NCBI GenBank assembly: GCA_017463935.1
Contig: JAFUEM010000022.1
Coordinates: 1 to 36,701 of the forward strand
Source of the DNA: Kiritimatiellia bacterium
GTDB taxonomy: Bacteria; Verrucomicrobiota; Kiritimatiellia; RFP12; UBA1067
Reading direction: 5' to 3'
DNA length: 36,701 nucleotides
The first letter of the stretch is position 1. Each line of letters begins with the position of its first letter. Under the pieces are notes generated by a model. That model had not been told where the DNA came from and searched no databases. It saw nothing but the letters and a program-made list of their open reading frames with translations. Shown piece by piece: positions 32,049 through 36,701 of the stretch. Position numbers and translations under genes: made by a program.

Positions 32049-34106
32049 ATGGTTTTATGCCTCGCGATTGCCGCACTGACAATCTCCGACGTTGCGTCGA
32101 TGACGCGCGCTGAGGCCGCCGCGTCGCGCAATGTCTGCGCGACGGGCGTCGTCACGCAGGTCGTCGACTGGCGCAGCGGCGCCGGAGTACTGGCGGGCCT
32201 CGACGGACTGGACGAGCGCGGCATTTACTTCCAGGGTGCAGAGGCCGCGGATGCAATCAAATCCGGCGACATCCTCGAAGTGAAGGGTGTGTCGACGCCG
32301 CTCTCCTTTGCGCCGGGAATCTGGGCGAAGACGATGCGGAGAATCGGCTCGCTCGACCTGCCGCCGTTTCGCGAGCGGATGCTTTACGAACTTGATCACG
32401 GAGTCCTTGACAACGCCCGCGTCAAGCTGAAGGGCGTTCTTTGCGGCGTGCGAGAGATGCCGGCGCGGCGCAGCGGCTCGGGACGCCGCGTCGTGCAGCT
32501 CGTGATCGCGACACCGTACGGACGCTTCACCGCCCATGTCGAAGGAGAATCGGCGCAATGGCGCAGGTTCATCGACGCGGAGCTTGAAGTCTGCGGCTGC
32601 GCAATGTCAGCCTTCAACATCCGTTCGGAATTCAATGGCGTGCAGATGGAGGTCGCCTCCCCTGATGACATCGCCATCGCAAAAGAGCCTCCGCCTTCGC
32701 CTTTTTCCCGGGATGCGACGTCCGTCGCGGAACTGACCGCCTACTCGCCTACTCCGCCTGACTGCCACGCGAAGCTCGTGCGCGGCATAGTCACGTTTGT
32801 TGACGCGAAGGGCGGATTCTTCTATCTTCAGGACGGGACGCACGGGTTGAAGGTCGACGCAGTGGACGCGGCCGCGCTTTCGTGCGGAGATGCGGTTGAT
32901 GTGCTGGGATTCCCGGTTGCCATCGACGGGTGCGGCGTGTTCAATGCCATGGACTTGCGCAAGACGGGCCACGCAGCGCCGCCTGCACCGTTCTATGCTG
33001 ACCTTGCCGATTACGCACGATGGCAGTTCTACAGCGGGAAAGGGACCATAAACGACTATGCCTGGCGCAGGGTCATCTTCAATGCGCGAGTTATTCGCGT
33101 GTACAACGATGAGGACGGAGAGGAGTCGGAATTGTATGTTTCGGCAAGCAACATAACATGCCGGGTTCATTTCCGCGGCAAGCTTCCAGAATGGCTGGCC
33201 GACGCCGAGACGATGCGTCCAATGGCAAGGATCGTGGGTGTGGCCGAGCCGGTCTATTCCGAAGTGCTGACGGACGACCGGACGCCGCATGTGAAATCGC
33301 TTTCGTTTGCAGTGGCTGCGCCTGGCGAAATCCATTTTCTGCCGGATCCTGAATGGGAAAGCCGCGTGAATGCACGCAGGTGGCGTTATGCGCTTTGGTG
33401 CATCTGCGCATTGATGATTGCATGCGCAGCTGTTGGCCTCGCAAGGCTTATAAAGGGGAATCGCGAGCGCGACCGGATGGGTGCCGTAATCCGCGAGCGA
33501 AAGCGCATGGCAGCCGACCTGCACGACACGATAGAGCAGAATCTCGCAGGCGCGAAGATGCTCATGGAAAGCTCGCTCTCGATCGCGCCGGAAGTGCCTC
33601 CGGCCGTCGAGGAGGCGGTGAAGGGCGCGGCGGCCATCCTGGCGCACGCGAAGTCCGAGATCAGGGCGACGATCTTCAACCTGCGCTGCGACGAGATGTT
33701 CGACCGCAAGCCCGAGGATGTTTTCCGCGAGATGATGCGGCACCTCGACCGTGGCAAGGTCAACGCGCGGTGCCGCCTCAGGGGGCTGCCGGACCACCTG
33801 CCGGGCGCGCGCTTCTCCGACCTTCTCGGCATCGTGCAGGAGGCGACGACGAACGCGATAAAGCACGGCAGGGCGAAGAACATCGTGCTTGTGAGCGATC
33901 CGCTGACGGGGGACGGCGTGCGCGGTTTTGTGCTGAGGGTGCTGAACGACGGCGAGCCGTTCGACGCGGCGATGGCGCTGGGTCCCGAGGCGGGGCATTT
34001 CGGCCTCGCCGGGATGCGGGAGCGCGCCAAGAGGAACGGCATGAGGATTTCGTGGGAAACAAAAGACAAGTGGACATCTGTTAAAGTGGAGGTCTCGGCG
34101 ATATGA
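32049..34106 (+). CDS. Sensor histidine kinase 2 (HisKA_3/NarX-DegS type)
   Basis: A 685-residue paralogue of HK1: signal-like N-terminus, exported beta-rich sensor region (about 20-440) including GDILEVKGVSTPLSFAPGIW, one membrane helix (about 445-468), the phosphoacceptor block RKRMAADLHDTIEQNLAGA with H492, and ATPase motifs QEATTNAIKHGRAKN and GHFGLAGMRERAKRNGM. ATG 32049 with TAGGG about 8 bp upstream is preferred over TTG 32043. The sensor part differs from HK1 far more than the kinase part does, suggesting a different but related ligand. It overlaps RR2 by ATGA. Confidence 0.9.
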   Translation: MVLCLAIAALTISDVASMTRAEAAASRNVCATGVVTQVVDWRSGAGVLAGLDGLDERGIYFQGAEAADAIKSGDILEVKGVSTPLSFAPGIWAKTMRRIGSLDLPPFRERMLYELDHGVLDNARVKLKGVLCGVREMPARRSGSGRRVVQLVIATPYGRFTAHVEGESAQWRRFIDAELEVCGCAMSAFNIRSEFNGVQMEVASPDDIAIAKEPPPSPFSRDATSVAELTAYSPTPPDCHAKLVRGIVTFVDAKGGFFYLQDGTHGLKVDAVDAAALSCGDAVDVLGFPVAIDGCGVFNAMDLRKTGHAAPPAPFYADLADYARWQFYSGKGTINDYAWRRVIFNARVIRVYNDEDGEESELYVSASNITCRVHFRGKLPEWLADAETMRPMARIVGVAEPVYSEVLTDDRTPHVKSLSFAVAAPGEIHFLPDPEWESRVNARRWRYALWCICALMIACAAVGLARLIKGNRERDRMGAVIRERKRMAADLHDTIEQNLAGAKMLMESSLSIAPEVPPAVEEAVKGAAAILAHAKSEIRATIFNLRCDEMFDRKPEDVFREMMRHLDRGKVNARCRLRGLPDHLPGARFSDLLGIVQEATTNAIKHGRAKNIVLVSDPLTGDGVRGFVLRVLNDGEPFDAAMALGPEAGHFGLAGMRERAKRNGMRISWETKDKWTSVKVEVSAI

Positions 34107-34714
34107 CAACTGTTGCCATAGTGGACGACCACAGCGTCGTCAGAATCGGCATCAAGTACGTGCTGATGACCGATTCGGAATTCAAGTTCGTCGGCGAAGC
34201 GGACGACGGAGCGGACGCCGTGCCGCTGGTCGAGCGCGTGCATCCCGACATACTTCTGCTGGACGTCCGTATGCCGGGAACCGGTGGAATCGCCGCGCTC
34301 AAGGAGGTGCGGGCGAAGTTCCCCGACCAGCGGGTGGTGATGCTGTCCATGTCCGACGCCGAGGAAGACGTCTACCAGGCGCTCACCCTGGGGGCGCGGG
34401 GCTATGTGATCAAGGACAACACCCCCGGGCGGATCATCGGCGCGCTGAAGACCGTGATGTCGGGCGAACTCGCGATATCCGAAAGTGTGCGCAGCGTCTA
34501 CGAGGCGCGCAAGTCGGAGCGCGGTCTCACGGGACGCGAGAAGGAGATACTTGTGCTTGTGAGCAAGGGATGCTCCAATGCCGAGATCGGCGACATCCTC
34601 CATCTCAGCCCGAATACGGTGAAGAACCACCTCAAGAACCTCTTCGAGGCGCTTGGTGCCGCGGACCGCGCGGAAGCTGTCGCGATAGGCATCCGCCGCG
34701 GACTTATAGCATGA
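34103..34714 (+). CDS. NarL/LuxR-family response regulator 2
   Basis: A 203-residue regulator with receiver residues D8-D9, phosphoacceptor D54 (LLLDVRMP), a Ser switch (LSMSD) and YVIKD. The LuxR-type helix-turn-helix follows (LTGREKEILVLVSKGCSNAEIGDIL...VKNHLKNLFEALGA). It starts inside the HK2 stop (ATGA). Operator copy 6 begins 28 bp after its stop, as copy 1 follows RR1. Because the recognition helices of RR1 and RR2 are similar, both may read the same dyad; which one does cannot be told here. Confidence 0.94.
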   Translation: MTTVAIVDDHSVVRIGIKYVLMTDSEFKFVGEADDGADAVPLVERVHPDILLLDVRMPGTGGIAALKEVRAKFPDQRVVMLSMSDAEEDVYQALTLGARGYVIKDNTPGRIIGALKTVMSGELAISESVRSVYEARKSERGLTGREKEILVLVSKGCSNAEIGDILHLSPNTVKNHLKNLFEALGAADRAEAVAIGIRRGLIA

Positions 34715-34741
34715 CGTGCGCAGACTGGTCGTAGTGCGCGA

Positions 34742-34760
34742 AATAGCCCGAACGGGTTAT
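34742..34760 (+). promoter_or_regulatory. Locus operator, copy 6
   Basis: AATAGCCCGAACGGGTTAT has CCCG/CGGG arms around AA with outer ATA/TAT symmetry, centred at 34751.5 and exactly 34 bp from the centre of the -10 at 34783-34788. I use it as the reference copy. Confidence 0.75.
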
Positions 34761-34779
34761 GTGGCTTGGCGTCGCGTTG

Positions 34780-34788
34780 TGGCATAAT
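34780..34788 (+). promoter_or_regulatory. Extended -10 of the truncated symporter
   Basis: TGGCATAAT ends 6 bp before ATG 34795, so this transcript would also be leaderless. The surrounding GTTGTGG...AATT block matches the promoter at 8652-8660. Confidence 0.68.
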
Positions 34789-34794
34789 TGCCGC

Positions 34795-34944
34795 ATGAAA
34801 GTTCCATTTTCCGAGAAGGTCGGCTACAGCCTTGGCGACGGGGCGGCGAACCTGGTGTTCCAGCTGATGATGATGTTCCAGCTCATGTTCTACACGGACG
34901 TGCTGGGCATCGGCGCGGGCGCGGCGGGACGTTGCAGGCCATGA
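34795..34944 (+). pseudogene. 5' fragment of a GPH-family symporter gene
   Basis: The 49 codons encode the first helix region of a GPH sugar:cation symporter (VGYSLGDGAANLVFQ, then LMFYTDVLGIGAGAAG), like the start of the complete symporter at 17125. The frame leaves the family after AGAAG and stops at 34942-34944. The following 100 bp hold no recognisable symporter sequence in any frame, so about 90 per cent of the gene is deleted rather than frameshifted. Promoter and operator are intact. A functional small protein is possible but unlikely. Confidence 0.82.
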
Positions 34945-35051
34945 CGACTACCCCCGACGCGCACGGCGTGTTGCTCTTGACCTCGTTAACCTCATCTGCC
35001 TTTGTTGAGAGTGTCCGTTATCATGGCAAACTGCGTTTTCTCAAATTCCAG

Positions 35052-35083
35052 ACGGCCGACGGTTGGCGGCGGCCGTTTTTTTT
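35052..35083 (+). terminator. Rho-independent terminator before guaB
   Basis: ACGGCCG (35052-35058) pairs with CGGCCGT (35070-35076), followed by a run of eight T (35076-35083). It would end transcription from the truncated symporter promoter. It is fused to the guaB promoter: the loop holds the -35 and the T run abuts the extended -10. Confidence 0.82.
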
Positions 35084-35091
35084 GGTATAAT
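35063..35091 (+). promoter_or_regulatory. guaB promoter
   Basis: TTGGCG (35063-35068), a 17-bp spacer and a perfect TATAAT (35086-35091) preceded by TGG. The locus dyad is absent, as expected for a housekeeping gene. Confidence 0.8.
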
Positions 35092-35134
35092 GCGCGGGTA
35101 AGGGACGCGTTGCGCCCTTGAACGGAGTATAGCT

Positions 35135-36631
35135 ATGAACAAGTACATGGATGCATTCATGAAGACCTTCCCGTATGAAGGCCTGACCTACGATGACGTG
35201 ACGCTCGTCACGCAGTACGCGGACTTTCTGCCCGACGACACCTCGCTCGAGACAAAGCTGACGAGCCGCACGCAGATGAAGATCCCGTTCATGTCGGCGG
35301 CGATGGACACCGTGACCGAAAGCGCGATGGCCATCGCGATGGCGCTCGCCGGCGGCATCGGCTGCATCCACAAGAACCTCGAGGAGGACGACCAGGCCGC
35401 GCAGGTCGCGAAGGTGAAGAACTACCTGAACGGCCTCATCGCCACGCCGATCTGCTTCCACGAGAACGACGACATCAGCTTCTTGCGCGCCGAGAAGAAG
35501 CGCATGGGGCTGAAGTTCAACGGCTTCCCCGTGCTGGACGACCAGGAGCGGCTCGTCGGCATGATCACGAGCTCCGACATGCGCTTCGCGCCGATGGATG
35601 CGATGAAGCTGCGCGACGTGATGCAAAAAGCGCCGATCACCGCCGCGCCGAACACGACGCTCAAGAAGGCGTACGATCTGATGCGCGCGGCGAAGGTCGG
35701 CAAGCTGCCGCTCGTCGACCGCCAGGGCCGCGTCGTCGGCCTCTACAGCTTCACCGACGTGCAGCGCCTCGTCGAGAACCGCAACCCGTCCTACAACTGC
35801 GACGACAAGTTCCGTCTGCGCGTCGCGGCGTCGGTCTCGGGCGGCAAGGGCGACCTCTCGCGCATGGAGAAGCTCGCGGCGGCGGGCGTCGACGCGGTCG
35901 TCGTCGACTCGGCGCACGGCCACTCGAAGGGCATCATGGACATGACGAAGTACATCGTCCGGCACTATCCGAAGGTGGACGTGATCGCGGGCAACATCGC
36001 CACGGGCGAGGCGGCGGTGGCGCTCGCCAAGTGCGGCGCGCACGCGGTCAAGGTCGGCATCGGGCCGGGCTCGATCTGCACGACGCGCGTCGTCTGCGGC
36101 GTCGGCATCCCGCAGCTGACGGCGGTGTACAGCGCGGCGAAGGCGCTCCGGGGCACGGGCGTGGCGGTGATCGCCGACGGCGGCATCAAGCTGTCGGGCG
36201 ACGTCCCCAAGGCGCTCGCGGCGGGCGCGGACTCGGTGATGCTCGGCAGCGTGCTCGCGGGCACGGAGGAGAGCCCGGGCGAGAAGATCTACTCGAACGG
36301 GCGGCAGTACGTCGTCTACCGCGGCATGGGCTCGATGGCGGCGCTGAAGAACGGCAAGGGTTCGCGCGCGCGCTACTTCCAGGACAACGAGGCGGAGGAC
36401 GATCTCGTGCCGCAGGGCATCGAGGGCATGGTGCCGTACTCGGGCCGCGTCCACAGCATCATGACGCAGTTCTGCGGCGGGCTGCGCGCGTCGCTCGGCT
36501 ACTGCGGCACGAAGACGATCGCCGAGCTCCAGGAGCGGGGCCGGTTCTACCGCGTGACGGCGGCGGGCCAGCGCGAGGCGCGGCCGCACGACATCACGAT
36601 CACGAAGGAAGCGCCGAACTACAGGGCGTGA
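35135..36631 (+). CDS. guaB: IMP dehydrogenase
   Basis: The 498-residue enzyme oxidises IMP to XMP with NAD, the committed step of GMP synthesis. It has the N-terminal LTYDDVTLV segment, a CBS-domain pair (about 95-225) inserted in the barrel, VVDSAHGHS, the catalytic loop [11 protein letters not shown] with C315, [19 protein letters not shown] and [14 protein letters not shown] at 35124-35127 lies 7 bp before ATG 35135. It has its own promoter and lies just outside the xylan locus. Confidence 0.95.
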   Translation: MNKYMDAFMKTFPYEGLTYDDVTLVTQYADFLPDDTSLETKLTSRTQMKIPFMSAAMDTVTESAMAIAMALAGGIGCIHKNLEEDDQAAQVAKVKNYLNGLIATPICFHENDDISFLRAEKKRMGLKFNGFPVLDDQERLVGMITSSDMRFAPMDAMKLRDVMQKAPITAAPNTTLKKAYDLMRAAKVGKLPLVDRQGRVVGLYSFTDVQRLVENRNPSYNCDDKFRLRVAASVSGGKGDLSRMEKLAAAGVDAVVVDSAHGHSKGIMDMTKYIVRHYPKVDVIAGNIATGEAAVALAKCGAHAVKVGIGPGSICTTRVVCGVGIPQLTAVYSAAKALRGTGVAVIADGGIKLSGDVPKALAAGADSVMLGSVLAGTEESPGEKIYSNGRQYVVYRGMGSMAALKNGKGSRARYFQDNEAEDDLVPQGIEGMVPYSGRVHSIMTQFCGGLRASLGYCGTKTIAELQERGRFYRVTAAGQREARPHDITITKEAPNYRA

Positions 36632-36633
36632 CC

Positions 36634-36701
36634 ATGAAGCGGACGGTCAGGCAGATCGCGGTTCTTCTGCTCGCGGCGGGCGTCGCGGCGACGGCGCTCG
36701 C
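36634..36701 (+). CDS. Start of a probable exported protein (cut by window end)
   Basis: ATG 36634, two bases after the guaB stop, opens MKRTVRQIAVLLLAAGVAATAL, which looks like a signal peptide or first membrane helix. The frame runs out of the window after 22 residues, so the family cannot be named. The spacing suggests co-transcription with guaB. Confidence 0.55.
   Translation, partial: MKRTVRQIAVLLLAAGVAATAL

Noticed and set aside
1-36701. Search for tRNA, rRNA, insertion sequences and phage genes.
   Set aside because: No tRNA-like cloverleaf, rRNA segment, transposase, integrase or phage structural protein was recognised; all gaps longer than 100 bp are accounted for by promoters, operators, repeats or gene remnants.

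Overview
The window is GC-rich chromosomal DNA. Housekeeping genes at both ends flank a roughly 29-kb accessory locus for breaking down glucuronoxylan. The gene set suggests a fibre-degrading bacterium of the Verrucomicrobiota/Kiritimatiellota type: GH115, GH10-GH43 fusions, large autotransporter-repeat surface proteins, extended -10 promoters, and NarL-type two-component systems with large non-cytoplasmic sensors. The lineage is inferred from gene content, since no rRNA marker is present.

Layout. Positions 1-4166 hold a tight forward operon: the 3' end of an unknown gene, pyrE, ribBA, gpsA, a type IV prepilin peptidase and a small membrane protein. A convergent sodium:alanine-type symporter follows at 4199-5767. 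The xylan locus starts at 5884 with a histidine kinase and response regulator (HK1/RR1). Next come a beta-strand-repeat surface protein with a GH115-SGNH esterase fusion (8694-14241); a GH10-GH43 fusion, a GPH sugar symporter, a cytoplasmic GH43 and a decayed GH43 (14292-19819); a second GH10-GH43, a GH5-lectin and a second GH115 (19872-26769); a surface protein (26829-29411); and a third surface protein followed by a paralogous HK2/RR2 (30067-34714). A truncated GPH symporter (34795-34944) closes the locus, and guaB with the start of a secreted protein ends the window.

How it works together. The exported enzymes would cut the xylan backbone (GH10), release xylose or arabinose (GH43), remove methylglucuronic acid (GH115) and remove ester groups (SGNH). 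The GPH symporter would import oligosaccharides for the cytoplasmic GH43. No SusC/SusD/TonB pair is present; the only outer-surface candidates are the three beta-strand-repeat proteins.

Main discovery. A dyad close to AATRGCCCGAAYGGGYTAT occurs six times. Each copy is centred 34 or 35 bp upstream of the centre of a -10 box, and together they precede every transcription unit of the locus except the HK1/RR1 operon. This looks like the operator of a regulon controlled by the NarL-type regulators at its two ends, acting from the -35 region. In one duplicated pair the two arms differ by compensating changes. Several promoters sit so close to the start codon that the transcripts should be leaderless. 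A tandem duplication (26.2-27.4 kb and 29.7-30.6 kb) copied one operator/promoter together with a surface-protein gene and left GH115 and VapC remnants.
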